This document shows positions 1 to 9,424 of a stretch of DNA of 64,000 nucleotides, one piece after another. The stretch is taken from NCBI RefSeq assembly GCF_947495675.1, contig NZ_CANLZX010000009.1, positions 62,001-126,000 of the forward strand. The letters are read 5' to 3'. Under the pieces are notes generated by a model that worked only from the letters and a program-made list of their open reading frames with translations, did not search any database and was not told where the DNA came from. Numbering within the stretch: the stretch's first letter is position 1; every line of letters begins with the position of its first letter. This DNA comes from an uncultured Algibacter sp. (GTDB lineage: Bacteria; Bacteroidota; Bacteroidia; Flavobacteriales; Flavobacteriaceae). A program made the translations under genes and the position numbers.

Positions 1-538
1 AAACAGCAGGTATCGATCCATCTGCTAGAACTGGTGCAGTTCCATCGGCTGTAGCTGTCGCAGTTAATTGTCCTGCAGCCACTAAATTTGTTGCTAATAT
101 CTTTTTTGTTTCTCCTGTAGCTTCATCTCTTACTAAAACTGTCCAACCAGTACCAGTTGATGTAGCTGCTGAGGATCCATCTGTTGCATCTGTTGAAGCT
201 AAATCTGTTGCAGTATCAACTAATTCTAATCCATCTAAAGCAAAAACAGCTCCTGAAGCATCAATATAGGTGTCGTCTGTTAATGCACCACCTAATTGCC
301 ATGTAGAAACGATACCGCCATCTGGTGTAGCATCAGTTAAAAGAGTTAAACCATTTTTTACTTGTAAATACTTTTTAGTACCCTTGTTATCAATTACTCT
401 AATGGTACCATTAAGAACAGAAGATTGTCCTACTTTTTCACCAGCTCCAACATCACCTGTTATTTGCTGTGCATTACCTAAACTGAAAGTCAATACAGCT
501 ACTAATGCTAATCCTAATTTTAAAAATTTGTTTTTCAT
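1..538 (-). CDS. Secreted surface-type protein, partial (C-terminus beyond the left edge)
   Basis: Only the first 179 codons lie in the window; the gene runs off the left edge. The ATG at 538 opens a clear signal peptide (MKNKFLKLGLALVAVLTFSL, likely cleavage after GNA). The mature part is rich in Thr, Ala, Asp and Gly with short beta-like stretches such as GTIRVIDNKGTKKYLQVKN and WTVLVRDEATGETKKIL, which suggests a repetitive secreted or cell-surface protein. It follows the 330-residue secreted protein by 36 bp on the same strand, so the two probably form an operon. I do not recognise a family. The reading frame is open to the edge. Confidence 0.75.
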   Translation of the reverse strand, partial: MKNKFLKLGLALVAVLTFSLGNAQQITGDVGAGEKVGQSSVLNGTIRVIDNKGTKKYLQVKNGLTLLTDATPDGGIVSTWQLGGALTDDTYIDASGAVFALDGLELVDTATDLASTDATDGSSAATSTGTGWTVLVRDEATGETKKILATNLVAAGQLTATATADGTAPVLADGSIPAV

Positions 539-574
539 TTTACTTTGTTTAATTATTAATTATTATTTGGGGTT

Positions 575-1567
575 TTATTTTAATTGTACTATTCTAATTT
601 CATCGCCATCAAAACAAATGGCTTCTGTTTCTACCTCTATTGTGGTATCATTTATTCTTGTAAATGCTATTCGTGCTCCATTTCTATATACATCTAATTT
701 ATCAATGTCTGTAAAAGGTGATGGCGTATTGAATTGAGACTGCCCATTATTAGCTATGACAATAACTTGTTCTTGGGTTACTAAATTTGAAACAGATACT
801 TTTTTAAGTACACCAGAGGTGTTATCTACAACTACAATGCTGCTTGAAGAATCATTTAAAACTGTTTCTTGTAAACCTTCAATTGCTAGCGTGTTTAAAG
901 CATTAGTTGTAATAACTGTTGGAGTAATTAATGAGCCACCAAGCTGAATTATATTACTAACAACCGACACACCATTATTAGCATTAAGTGACTGATTAAC
1001 AGGTATCCAATCTGTACCGTTAAAAGTGTAAACATCTCCTGTATTTTGATCTACATAAATATCGCCTGCTAAAGGATTTATTATTGATGCATTAGGCGGA
1101 CCATTACCTCGGCGAGGATTTACATTAATAGGAAGCCATTGTGTGCCATCCCAAACACTAACTAAATTATTAGTGTTATTAAACCAAAAATCACCTATGT
1201 TATTATTTGTTGGGCTGGTATCTGATATATTTATATTGGGTTCATCGCAAAGATTTTTCCAAGCTAATCCATCAAAAACAAATACACACTCTGCATCTAT
1301 ATTATAAACTAAAGCACCATGTAATGGGCTTAAAGCATTCATTTGAGTTTCGCTTAACCTTGTAATAACAAGTACTTTGTTATTACTTTCTAATTCTAAG
1401 ATGGAATTTGAATCAATTAAAGATGGATTATCTCCTACTTTAACTTGTGAAAACATCAAGAAAGGAAAAGCAAACAAAAATAGAGCTGGGGCAAATATTT
1501 TACTGTTTATACGCAATCTGTTAAATTTTATAATAGGTTCTGTTATTATGACACAGAATTTTTGCAA
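575..1567 (-). CDS. Secreted protein with tail-fibre-like beta motifs, unknown function
   Basis: A 330-residue protein with a hydrophobic export signal ending FAFPFLMFSQ near residue 41. The body holds repeated short modules of the type VSVWDGTQWLPIN (about 139-151) and VYTFNGTDWIPVN (about 179-191), a pattern common in flavobacterial surface proteins and phage-tail-like beta structures. The C-terminus (about 270-330) reads like a small beta domain that describes a named variable (DKLDVYRNGARIAF). The start at 1567 gives an unusually long region before the hydrophobic core; a TTG at 1516 would give a more typical signal peptide (MRINSKIF...). It is the first gene of a leftward pair. Function not known; possibly an adhesin or fibre. 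Confidence 0.7.
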   Translation of the reverse strand: MQKFCVIITEPIIKFNRLRINSKIFAPALFLFAFPFLMFSQVKVGDNPSLIDSNSILELESNNKVLVITRLSETQMNALSPLHGALVYNIDAECVFVFDGLAWKNLCDEPNINISDTSPTNNNIGDFWFNNTNNLVSVWDGTQWLPINVNPRRGNGPPNASIINPLAGDIYVDQNTGDVYTFNGTDWIPVNQSLNANNGVSVVSNIIQLGGSLITPTVITTNALNTLAIEGLQETVLNDSSSSIVVVDNTSGVLKKVSVSNLVTQEQVIVIANNGQSQFNTPSPFTDIDKLDVYRNGARIAFTRINDTTIEVETEAICFDGDEIRIVQLK

Positions 1568-1617
1568 ATGTCACATGTAATAAAAAACACACAAAAAAAT
1601 GTTGATTAATTACATGA

Positions 1618-1625
1618 CAAAATTA
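1618..1625 (-). promoter_or_regulatory. Putative flavobacterial -7 element for the secreted-protein pair
   Basis: On the minus strand the bases read TAATTTTG, an exact match to the Bacteroidota -7 consensus TAnnTTTG, about 50 bases before the ATG at 1567. No good -33 TTG is visible at the usual 19-20 bp spacing, so this is a moderate call. Confidence 0.4.
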
Positions 1626-1708
1626 TAAGAATAAAAAAGCTTGAAATTTGATTTTCGTTGAATGAAAATTAAGTGTAGACGAATAGCTAAAACTAATAGT
1701 TAAGTTGA

Positions 1709-1734
1709 TTTATTTGTTTATTTAAACAAATAAA
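1709..1734. repeat. Perfect 12-bp palindrome next to the sppA terminator
   Basis: TTTATTTGTTTA and TAAACAAATAAA are perfect inverted arms separated by only two bases. The palindrome abuts the terminator hairpin at 1732-1767, on the side away from sppA. It may be a second terminator stem or a protein-binding palindrome; its role is not known. Confidence 0.6.
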
Positions 1735-1767
1735 AAAAGAGGCTTCTTTTATGAAAGCCTCTTTTTG
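1732..1767 (-). terminator. Intrinsic terminator at the end of the menaquinone-sppA operon
   Basis: A 12-bp perfect stem (AAAAAGAGGCTT / AAGCCTCTTTTT) with a 9-base loop, flanked by A and T runs on both sides, lies 34 bp beyond the sppA stop. The flanking runs would let it work in either direction, but only the leftward sppA operon ends here. Confidence 0.85.
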
Positions 1768-1800
1768 ATTTATAAATTAACTGTTTTTATAAAAAGTAGT

Positions 1801-3561
1801 TTATTTTATTTTTGTACTAAATGGAAACAACAATTGAATCCCTTTTTTATTAGACATAGCTTTAATTTCTTTTAAAATTTTATAATTCTCATCGCCTAGC
1901 TCTTCCATTAAAATGGTTTCTTTTGACTTTACTATACCAAAATCTTCAAGCATTTTATCTAGATCTTTTTCAAAAATTGGAAATTCTCTTATTTGATACT
2001 CTTCAATTTTTGCAAGTTCTGCAGCATGTTTCAATGCTAAGTCTAGTCCACCCAACTCATCAACCATACCATTATTTACAGCATCTGTTCCGGTCCAAAC
2101 TCGGCCTTGTGCTATTACTTCAACTTGTTCTCTAGTTAAATTTCTACCTTGAGCAACACGAGTTGAAAATAAATCATAAATATCTATAATCCCTTCTTTA
2201 ATAAATTCACGTTGTTTATTATTTAAAGGTTCAAAAAAACTATATGTTACAGCATTTTGATTTGTAACAACTTGCTCTGCATTAATACCCATGTTATCTG
2301 CTAGTTTTTTTCCATTTGGCAACATTCCAAATACACCAATACTCCCTGTAATAGTTGTTGGTTCTGCAAATATTCTGTGGGCATTTGAAGCGATATAATA
2401 ACCACCTGAGGCTGCCATATCACCCATAGATACAATTACGGGCTTTACTTTTTTAGTCAGCTCAATCTCACGCCATATTAACTCACTTGCTAAAGCACTT
2501 CCTCCAGGAGAGTTTATACGTAACACTACGGCTTTAATTTTATTATCGTTTCTAGCTTTTTGCAAAGACGCATTTATGGTGCCTTGACCAACTCTACCCA
2601 ATTCACCTTCACCATAAATAATATCGCCTTCGGCATAAATAACCGCGATTCTATTTTTATTAAAATTATTTATTTTTTTATCAGCATGTATCGCATAATC
2701 AGCAATAGGAACTATATTTAAATCTTTCTTTCTATTAATTCCTAAAGCATGTTTCATACCATCAACATACTCATCATGATAGGCAACTTTATCAACTAAA
2801 TTAGAAAGCTTGGCTAATTTTGGATTTCGAGCTAACAAACTATCAGCAATAATATGCAACCTTTCAACAGGAATATTTCTACTTATAGAAATGTCTTGTT
2901 TCATTTCATTCCATAACGAATTTAGATACACAGAAATTTGCTCTCTATTATTATCACTCATTTTATTAGCGATAAATGGTTCTACTGCACTCTTAAACTT
3001 GCCCAGTCTTACCACTTCCATTTTAAATCCAGATTTTTCCTGAAAATCTTTAAAATACAAGCGTTCTGAAAATAACCCCTTAAATTCTAACATGCCAACA
3101 GGGTTTAAATAAATAGTATCGGCAACAGAACTTAAATAATAATCCTTTTGAGAAAAAATATCTCCGTAGGCTACAATAAATTTTCCAGATTCTTTAAACT
3201 TTAATAAAGCATCTCTTAAAGCTTTGGTTTGAGAGATTCCAGCATTAATAAAATTATTATCTATAGAAATTCCTTTTATTTTAATATCAGTCTCAGCATA
3301 CTTTATAGCATCAATAATATTAAAAAGTCCATTCTTATTGTTCTCATTTAAAAAAGGATACTCTGCAAATTCAGTTTTTCCTGCATAGTCTTTAATGGGG
3401 AAATCTAATGTTAATTCTAAAACAGAATTAGCTTTCACGTTAACACCTTCATCAGAACCTGATCCAAAAAGTGCACCCAAGAGAATCAATCCTATAAAAC
3501 ATATAGCTAGAAAAACAAAAATACCTATAACAGTAGAAAATACACGTTTAATAAAATTCAT
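1801..3561 (-). CDS. sppA: Signal peptide peptidase SppA, 67K type
   Basis: A 586-residue membrane-anchored serine protease that degrades cleaved signal peptides. One N-terminal membrane segment (about 9-33) is followed by the two tandem ClpP-like domains of the long SppA form. The general-base lysine is expected in GKFKSAVEPF (K190) and the nucleophile in GDMAASGGYYIAS (S384), with the oxyanion strand RINSPGGSALAS just before it. Length matches the E. coli-type double-domain enzyme. It is the last gene of the leftward operon, 29 bp after menE, and ends before a strong terminator. The family assignment is secure; its link to menaquinone genes is probably only positional. Confidence 0.96.
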   Translation of the reverse strand: MNFIKRVFSTVIGIFVFLAICFIGLILLGALFGSGSDEGVNVKANSVLELTLDFPIKDYAGKTEFAEYPFLNENNKNGLFNIIDAIKYAETDIKIKGISIDNNFINAGISQTKALRDALLKFKESGKFIVAYGDIFSQKDYYLSSVADTIYLNPVGMLEFKGLFSERLYFKDFQEKSGFKMEVVRLGKFKSAVEPFIANKMSDNNREQISVYLNSLWNEMKQDISISRNIPVERLHIIADSLLARNPKLAKLSNLVDKVAYHDEYVDGMKHALGINRKKDLNIVPIADYAIHADKKINNFNKNRIAVIYAEGDIIYGEGELGRVGQGTINASLQKARNDNKIKAVVLRINSPGGSALASELIWREIELTKKVKPVIVSMGDMAASGGYYIASNAHRIFAEPTTITGSIGVFGMLPNGKKLADNMGINAEQVVTNQNAVTYSFFEPLNNKQREFIKEGIIDIYDLFSTRVAQGRNLTREQVEVIAQGRVWTGTDAVNNGMVDELGGLDLALKHAAELAKIEEYQIREFPIFEKDLDKMLEDFGIVKSKETILMEELGDENYKILKEIKAMSNKKGIQLLFPFSTKIK

Positions 3562-3590
3562 AATTTAAAATATAGTATAAACAAGCCTTA

Positions 3591-4655
3591 TTATATTAAC
3601 TCTAAAGTCTTATTTCTATGAATTTTACCCGATTTAGTTTCTTCAAAATTAGTTACAAAATGAATTTCTTTAGGCTTTTCATATTTATCTAACTCACTAA
3701 AAACTGAATTATCAATCGTTCTTTTTTCCCCTTCAACAACTAAAATAAGTTTATCTCCTAATGTATCATCTTCTCTTGAAGCAATAAAAAATTCTCCTGG
3801 TATTTTATCTTGTAGTTTACTTTCTATTTGTTCTGGATACAACTTAATTCCTCCAGAATTTATAACATTATCAAAACGTCCTAACCATTCAAAACTAGAA
3901 TCTGAAATTACATCTACAATATCATTTGTGATAATTTCTTCATCTGATAATTTAGGAGCGTTAATAACTAAACATCCCCTATCGTCTTTAGATACTTTAA
4001 TTCCAGGAAGTGTCGTAAAAAATTCTTCTTCTTTAGCTCCTGTAAAATTATTCAGTTTTTTTACAGCTATATGAGATACTGTTTCAGTCATCCCGTAAGT
4101 TTCATAAACATTAGGTTTTTTATCTTTTATAAGATCGACAATAGCCTGTGAAACTCTACCACCGCCAACTATTACTGTTTTAATGTTTTTTAAATACTTT
4201 GCGAAATTTTTAAGTTGCATTGGTGTAAAAGCACAAAACGTATAATCTTTATCGTAATCAATTAACGGTAAAGCAGCAGGTTGTACCATATCTAATTCTA
4301 AACCTAATACAATTGCTCTTACAATAGTCATTTTGCCAGCAATAAAGTTTGATGGTAAGCAATTTAAAATTTTATCACCTGGTTTTAATTTAAAATAATC
4401 GCCAGTTGCTATAGCCGAATTTACCATAGCCTGTTTTTTAATTTTAATATTTTTTGGTTTTCCTGTAGATCCAGATGTTTTAACAATAATATAGTCTTTT
4501 TCATCTAGCCAATCTAGCAGAAAATTCCCCAGTTCGTACTGATAAGGTAACCCTTCCTTAACATAACTATAGGCAACTTCCATAAGGTCGTCATACTTGT
4601 AGTTTAAATTATCTAACTTAAATTTTAAGTGTACATTTTTGTAATTTGGTGTCAT
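3591..4655 (-). CDS. menE: o-Succinylbenzoate-CoA ligase MenE (short Bacteroidota form)
   Basis: An ANL-superfamily acyl-CoA ligase that activates o-succinylbenzoate as the CoA thioester in menaquinone synthesis. The AMP-binding loop KTSGSTGKPKN lies at 59-69, the second signature YETYGMTETVS at 184-194, and the C-terminal catalytic lysine is expected in TKSGKIHRNK near residue 345. At 354 residues it is about 100 shorter than the Proteobacterial and Firmicute enzymes, lacking much of the N-terminal region, as I recall being usual for Bacteroidota. It sits between the CPBP protease gene (4-bp gap) and sppA in the operon with menB, menA and menC, which supports the specific call over other ANL ligases. 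Confidence 0.93.
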   Translation of the reverse strand: MTPNYKNVHLKFKLDNLNYKYDDLMEVAYSYVKEGLPYQYELGNFLLDWLDEKDYIIVKTSGSTGKPKNIKIKKQAMVNSAIATGDYFKLKPGDKILNCLPSNFIAGKMTIVRAIVLGLELDMVQPAALPLIDYDKDYTFCAFTPMQLKNFAKYLKNIKTVIVGGGRVSQAIVDLIKDKKPNVYETYGMTETVSHIAVKKLNNFTGAKEEEFFTTLPGIKVSKDDRGCLVINAPKLSDEEIITNDIVDVISDSSFEWLGRFDNVINSGGIKLYPEQIESKLQDKIPGEFFIASREDDTLGDKLILVVEGEKRTIDNSVFSELDKYEKPKEIHFVTNFEETKSGKIHRNKTLELI

Positions 4656-4659
4656 ATCT

Positions 4660-5622
4660 TTAATCTAAAATTTTATAATCTTCTTTTGGTGGTTCTATTA
4701 CGTTTCCAAAGAGTTTATCTTTCCAATTGGTCCAGTTATACTTTTTAGATAGTATAAAAAGTATAATAGGAAAAACAACAAAAACGGGAACAAAAATTTC
4801 TGCTAAAGCCATTTCTGAGGGGTCTGATAAATCTTTTAATATGGAATGTGTTTGAAAAGCAGTCCAATCTGCTGTAACTAGTAATGCTGTAAACAAATTA
4901 TTTGCGGCATGGAACCCTAAAGCTAACTCTAAACCATCATCCATTAAAGTTATTATACCTAAAAACAAACCTGTTCCTATATAATAAACCATAATGACTG
5001 GACCAAATTTATCTACTTCTGGATTAGCAATATGCATTAAACCAAAGGCAGCTGAAGTTATTAATAGTGGTAACCATTTGTTTTTGAAAAGGATACCAAA
5101 ACCCTGCATAAGGTAGCCTCTAAAAAAATATTCTTCAAAGCTAGTTTGCAATGGAATTAAAAAAATTGCAATGGCTGCAAGTATCATAAAAGGTTGAAGA
5201 TTAAAATTAAACTCATAATCATCAGGACTCATGTAATAATCAACTAAAACAAAACTACTTGAAACAACACCCCACAATATAAAAATAAACCAAAAACGTT
5301 TCCAATCAATTTTTTTTCTTGTAGTGGTTAAACTTGTAATGGATTGTTTATGTAAAAATTTAGAAGTTAAAAAAACTCCTAACAAACCAAAAGCAAAAGC
5401 CAACAACATGAGAAACAAGAATAAATTACTTCCAAGAATGCTATTCATTTGAGGAATATCTGTTGGCATACTTACCGATGGATCTCCTAATACTTTAGCT
5501 GCTAAGATTACACCTAAAGGAACCATACCTATTAATTGCCATGCAAAAAATATAATTACAATTCCTAACACATACCTCCATAAATCGTGTAATCCGTTAT
5601 AAGCTTGTTGTATATAATTCAT
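4660..5622 (-). CDS. CPBP-family intramembrane glutamic protease (CAAX-type)
   Basis: A 320-residue polytopic membrane protein with about eight hydrophobic segments. The diagnostic motif EEYFFRGY (163-170) supplies the paired catalytic glutamates and the arginine; further family histidines fall in FGLMHIANPE (about 193-202) and in GFHAANN. Such enzymes are Rce1-like intramembrane proteases, but the substrate is not predictable. The gene overlaps menC by four bases and precedes menE by four, so it is translationally coupled to the menaquinone genes. A role in that pathway is not established. Family call firm, function open. Confidence 0.9.
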   Translation of the reverse strand: MNYIQQAYNGLHDLWRYVLGIVIIFFAWQLIGMVPLGVILAAKVLGDPSVSMPTDIPQMNSILGSNLFLFLMLLAFAFGLLGVFLTSKFLHKQSITSLTTTRKKIDWKRFWFIFILWGVVSSSFVLVDYYMSPDDYEFNFNLQPFMILAAIAIFLIPLQTSFEEYFFRGYLMQGFGILFKNKWLPLLITSAAFGLMHIANPEVDKFGPVIMVYYIGTGLFLGIITLMDDGLELALGFHAANNLFTALLVTADWTAFQTHSILKDLSDPSEMALAEIFVPVFVVFPIILFILSKKYNWTNWKDKLFGNVIEPPKEDYKILD

Positions 5623-6662
5623 TTTGATATGTTAAATTTCCAGTCTTCGTTTTTAAGGTATTGCAATTTACCATTTTTTACTTGTAAAGGGCTCTTAAAA
5701 TTATTTGAAAATAAACTTCCTGTACCAAGTCCTTGAGGCAAACTACTTTTTTTTGTATAGGTATATTGAGCAATGGCATTTAAACCAATATTACTTTCTA
5801 AAGCACTTGTTATCCACCAACCAATATTTTTGTTTTCAGCTAAATTAATCCACTCATCACTACCTTTAAATCCGCCAACTAAACTTGGTTTTAAAATGAT
5901 GTATTGAGGATTTATAGTTTGTAGTAATTCTCGTTTTTTTGTTACATTAAAAACGCCTATTAATTCTTCATCTAAAGCAATTGGTAATGGTGTGTTTTCG
6001 CAAAGTGAAGCCATAGCTTCTATTTGTCCTTGTTTTATAGGTTGCTCTATAGAATGTAAATCTAAATCTGCTAATCTTTTTAATTTTTCTAAAGCTTCAG
6101 AAGGAAGAAATGCTCCGTTTGCATCAACTCTTAATTCTATATCTTGTGAAGAAAATTCTTTTCTAATTGATTTTAATAGATTTAATTCCGTTTGAAAATC
6201 TAAAGCCCCAATCTTCATTTTAATACAATTGAAACCGGCATTAATTTTATCACTAATTTGTTGTTTCATAAAAGCTTCAGTTCCCATCCAAATTAAACCA
6301 TTGATAGGGATTGAATCTTCATTTTTAGTAAATTCTGAAGAAAACAATTCAAAAGGATCTTCGCTTTCAAATGATTTAAAGGCTGTTTCTAAGCCAAATT
6401 GTATACTAGGAAATTCTATTAATTCATTAAGTAAAACGTTTAAACCAAGATTAATATTTTCACAAACCCACTTTAGTTTGTTTTCATAATCTGGCCTATC
6501 ATCTATAGATAAGCCTCTAAAAAGTCCGCATTCCCCAAATCCTTTTTTATTGTTTAATTGAATTTGTATAAACCAGGTTTCTTTTGTTTTTAAAACACCA
6601 CGAGATGTACCACTAGCTTGTTTAAAGTTTAAGATATACTTACTGTAGGTTGCTTTTATCAT
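5619..6662 (-). CDS. menC: o-Succinylbenzoate synthase MenC
   Basis: An enolase-superfamily dehydratase that converts SHCHC to o-succinylbenzoate in menaquinone synthesis. The catalytic KMK pair is at 148-150 (NCIKMKIG), metal ligands are expected at D180 (LRVDANG), E206 (SIEQPI) and D231 (ALDEELIG), and the second catalytic lysine is K258 (YIILKPSLVGG). Length 347 is normal. The menE, menA and menB genes in the same operon distinguish it from dipeptide epimerases, which share this fold. It starts one base beyond the stop of the UPF0173 hydrolase and overlaps the CPBP gene by four bases. Confidence 0.95.
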   Translation of the reverse strand: MIKATYSKYILNFKQASGTSRGVLKTKETWFIQIQLNNKKGFGECGLFRGLSIDDRPDYENKLKWVCENINLGLNVLLNELIEFPSIQFGLETAFKSFESEDPFELFSSEFTKNEDSIPINGLIWMGTEAFMKQQISDKINAGFNCIKMKIGALDFQTELNLLKSIRKEFSSQDIELRVDANGAFLPSEALEKLKRLADLDLHSIEQPIKQGQIEAMASLCENTPLPIALDEELIGVFNVTKKRELLQTINPQYIILKPSLVGGFKGSDEWINLAENKNIGWWITSALESNIGLNAIAQYTYTKKSSLPQGLGTGSLFSNNFKSPLQVKNGKLQYLKNEDWKFNISK

Positions 6663-7340
6663 TTATAACTCAATAAAATCGCCAATCGATAATAACATTA
6701 AGTCTTTATCTTTTTCGAAGAATTTTCGTTTTGCTACTTCATGGTCTATTTCAATATAACCAAATGTGTCATAATGATAACCCAAAACTTTATCACATTC
6801 AATAAAATCACTAGCTAAAATAGCATCATCAATACCCATTGTAAAGTTATCGCCTATTGGCAAAATGGCTATGTCTAACTTAGTTTGAAGGGGTATTAAT
6901 TTCATATCGAAAGTTAAAGCTGTGTCGCCTGCTATGTATATATTTTTATGTTCGCCTTCTATTACAAAGCCTCCAGGCTGTCCGCCATAGCTTCCATCTG
7001 GAAATGAAGATGTATGAATAGCATTTACATATTTAATAGTACCAAATTCAAAATCCCATTTTCCGCCATGATTCATTGGGTGCCCATCAATACCTAAAGC
7101 ACCAAAATGATTGACAATCTCGAAATTAGAAATCACTATAGCACCTGTTCGTTTAGCTATAGATTCTACATCTGCAATATGGTCTTGATGTGCATGAGTT
7201 ATTAAAATATAATCTGCTTTAAGTGAATTGACATCAATATGTGATGCCTTTTCATTTGGAGAAATAAAAGGGTCTACAAGAATATTGATATCTTTTATTT
7301 GAATTCCTAGACTAGCATGACCGTAGAATGTGATTTTCAT
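6663..7340 (-). CDS. UPF0173-type metal-dependent hydrolase (metallo-beta-lactamase fold)
   Basis: A 225-residue metallo-beta-lactamase-fold protein. The metal motif LITHAHQDHIAD contains H49, H51, D53 and H54; other family signatures are the start MKITFYGHASLGIQI, NHGGKWDF, HTSSFPDGS and YIAGDTALTFDM. The substrate of this group is not known. It lies between menA and menC on the same strand, directly abutting menC, so it is part of the menaquinone transcription unit; whether it acts in that pathway (for example as a thioesterase) cannot be read from the sequence. Confidence 0.92.
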   Translation of the reverse strand: MKITFYGHASLGIQIKDINILVDPFISPNEKASHIDVNSLKADYILITHAHQDHIADVESIAKRTGAIVISNFEIVNHFGALGIDGHPMNHGGKWDFEFGTIKYVNAIHTSSFPDGSYGGQPGGFVIEGEHKNIYIAGDTALTFDMKLIPLQTKLDIAILPIGDNFTMGIDDAILASDFIECDKVLGYHYDTFGYIEIDHEVAKRKFFEKDKDLMLLSIGDFIEL

Positions 7341-7375
7341 ATTAGTTAGATTAAAAATTAAACTATTTAAAATTA

Positions 7376-8284
7376 TTAAATTGGTAATAAATATCCAATA
7401 CCCATTAATATTGCCAACAATACTGTTGTTAATGCCAATTTTTTTAGTTCTGGATCTAATAATTCGGGTGTTTTATTATTATTTACTTTTTTTAAATGCA
7501 AAAATAAAGGCACATATGTAATCATAAAAATTAGATTATAAGGTGAACTAAAATATAAAACTCCAAACAAACTAGATAATAAAATGGCTCCCAGAACTAA
7601 AGTATTATGGTATAATTTAACATTTTTTTCTCCTAATTTAACTGCCAATGTAATTTTATTAGCTTTTTCATCAGTTAACCTGTCTCTCATATTATTTAAA
7701 TTTAAAACAGCAGTACTCAATAAACCAATTGTAATAGCTGGTAAAAATGTAACATGATCTAATTGTTTTGCAAATAAAACATAACAACCAACCACACTAG
7801 TTAAACCAAAAAAAATAAAAACAAAAACATCTCCTAAACCTTTATAACCATAAGCATTATCTCCCATTGTGTAACGAATAGCAGCAATTATTGAAGCTAT
7901 TGCTAGAGTAAAAAACAAAAGAGTTAAAAAAAAATGTTTGGCTCCAAAGGAAAAGAAAATAAGAGCAAAAGCAAGCATAATTGAAATAACTATATTTAAC
8001 TTTATTGCGTTAAATAGTTCTTCTGGAGAAATAGCTCCAGATTGAATAGCTCGTTCTGGACCAATTCTGTCTTTATTGTCTGTACCTTTTATGCCATCTC
8101 CATAATCATTTGCTAGATTAGAAAGAATTTGAAAACTAAGCGTTGTAAGTATTGCTAATGTAAAAATGCTCCATTCAAAAAAACCATTATAAGTTGCAAA
8201 ACAGGCAGCTAAAATAATACCTGCAATTGATAGTGGTAATGTTCTTAAACGTATTGCAGATATCCAAATAGAAAAATTAGTCAT
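7376..8284 (-). CDS. menA: 1,4-Dihydroxy-2-naphthoate polyprenyltransferase MenA
   Basis: An integral-membrane UbiA-family prenyltransferase that attaches the isoprenoid tail to dihydroxynaphthoate. The aspartate-rich motif NLANDYGDGIKGTDN (60-74 counted from the upstream ATG) binds the prenyl diphosphate through Mg2+, and a second one, NLNNMRDRLTDE, lies near residue 200; eight or nine hydrophobic segments follow. I start at the ATG at 8284, which overlaps the menB stop as TAATG and gives MTNFSIWISAIRLRTLPLS, typical for MenA; an in-frame ATG at 8296 would add four residues. It is directly coupled to menB. Confidence 0.95.
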   Translation of the reverse strand: MTNFSIWISAIRLRTLPLSIAGIILAACFATYNGFFEWSIFTLAILTTLSFQILSNLANDYGDGIKGTDNKDRIGPERAIQSGAISPEELFNAIKLNIVISIMLAFALIFFSFGAKHFFLTLLFFTLAIASIIAAIRYTMGDNAYGYKGLGDVFVFIFFGLTSVVGCYVLFAKQLDHVTFLPAITIGLLSTAVLNLNNMRDRLTDEKANKITLAVKLGEKNVKLYHNTLVLGAILLSSLFGVLYFSSPYNLIFMITYVPLFLHLKKVNNNKTPELLDPELKKLALTTVLLAILMGIGYLLPI

Positions 8285-9123
8285 TATGGAATCCATTTTT
8301 TATCAAAATTAGGCTTACGCTTTTCTAAAAAAGCATTTCTACCTTCTTTTGCTTCATCTGTCATATATGCTAGTCGGGTTGCTTCACCAGCAAAAACTTG
8401 TTGACCAACCATACCGTCATCAGTTAAATTCATAGCAAATTTAAGCATTTTAATGGATGTTGGTGATTTAGCTAATATTTCTTGAGCCCAATCATAAGCA
8501 GTACTTTCTAACTCATTATGAGGTATTACAGCATTTACCATTCCCATATCAAAGGCTTCTTGAGCAGAATAATTTCTTCCTAAAAAAAAGATTTCTCTAG
8601 CCTTTTTTTGACCTACCATTTTTGCCAAATATGCAGAACCATACCCGCCATCAAAACTTGTAACATCTGCATCGGTTTGCTTAAAAATAGCATGCTCTTT
8701 ACTAGCAAGCGTTAAATCGCAAACAACATGTAAACTATGACCACCTCCTACAGCCCAACCAGGAACAACAGCAATAACAGCTTTAGGCATAAAACGAATT
8801 AAACGTTGAACTTCTAAGATATTTAAACGATGGTAACCATCTTCACCTACATAGCCTTGATGACCTCTAGCTTTTTGATCGCCTCCACTACAAAACGAAT
8901 ACACTCCATCTTTTGTTGATGGCCCTTCTGCAGATAATAAAACTACACCAATATTTACATCTTCGTTTGCATCGTAAAAAGCATCATATAACTCGCTAGT
9001 TGTTTTAGGGCGAAATGCATTTCTAACATTTGGCCTATTAAAAGCTATTCTAGCGACACCATTACATTTCTTATAAGTAATATCTTGGTATTCTTTAACA
9101 ACTTCCCATTCAGGTTGATTCAT
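8284..9123 (-). CDS. menB: 1,4-Dihydroxy-2-naphthoyl-CoA synthase MenB
   Basis: A 279-residue crotonase-fold enzyme that closes the naphthoquinol ring from o-succinylbenzoyl-CoA. The family signatures are strong: FCSGGDQKARGHQGYVGEDG with the oxyanion glycine and the MenB-specific loop, AVVPGWAVGGGHSLHVVCD, and TDADVTSFDGGYGS carrying the catalytic Asp-Ser-Tyr region. It is the first gene of the leftward operon and hands over to menA through a TAATG overlap. The genes for the earlier steps (menF, menD) are not in the window. Identification is certain at family level. Confidence 0.97.
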   Translation of the reverse strand: MNQPEWEVVKEYQDITYKKCNGVARIAFNRPNVRNAFRPKTTSELYDAFYDANEDVNIGVVLLSAEGPSTKDGVYSFCSGGDQKARGHQGYVGEDGYHRLNILEVQRLIRFMPKAVIAVVPGWAVGGGHSLHVVCDLTLASKEHAIFKQTDADVTSFDGGYGSAYLAKMVGQKKAREIFFLGRNYSAQEAFDMGMVNAVIPHNELESTAYDWAQEILAKSPTSIKMLKFAMNLTDDGMVGQQVFAGEATRLAYMTDEAKEGRNAFLEKRKPNFDKKWIP

Positions 9124-9140
9124 GTTATTCTTATTTTAGT

Positions 9141-9148
9141 CAAAAGTA
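9141..9148 (-). promoter_or_regulatory. Putative -7 element for the menB operon
   Basis: Minus-strand bases read TACTTTTG, matching TAnnTTTG, 18 bases before the menB ATG. This predicts a short leader of about ten bases. No clear -33 TTG is seen at the usual distance. Confidence 0.4.
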
Positions 9149-9351
9149 AATTTATTTCATTAAAAATGAACGATTTCATTTAGAAAAACTTTTCAAAAGT
9201 GCATTAAAAATGGGTGAATAAGAGATTTTTTGTGTTTTTGTTATGTTATTGCATACTGTATAAAAAAACACTTTAGTAATTATATAGACGATAAATTTTA
9301 ACATAGTAAATTGAGCATATAATAAAAATTCAAATTAGGTACAAGTACGTA

Positions 9352-9381
9352 TTGCATGTAGTATTTTATTTATTAATTTTG
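9352..9381 (+). promoter_or_regulatory. Promoter of the LAPTGS small-membrane-protein locus
   Basis: TTG at 9352-9354 and TAATTTTG at 9374-9381 are separated by exactly 19 bp, the classic flavobacterial -33/-7 layout. The predicted start lies near 9387, about 90 bases before the first small gene. The leader contains the tandem motif at 9425-9458. The rest of the gap between menB and this promoter (9149-9351) is AT-rich with nothing I recognise. Confidence 0.65.
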
Positions 9382-9424
9382 TAACCTAATTAATTAGATA
9401 TGAACATTTTATTTACAAAAAATT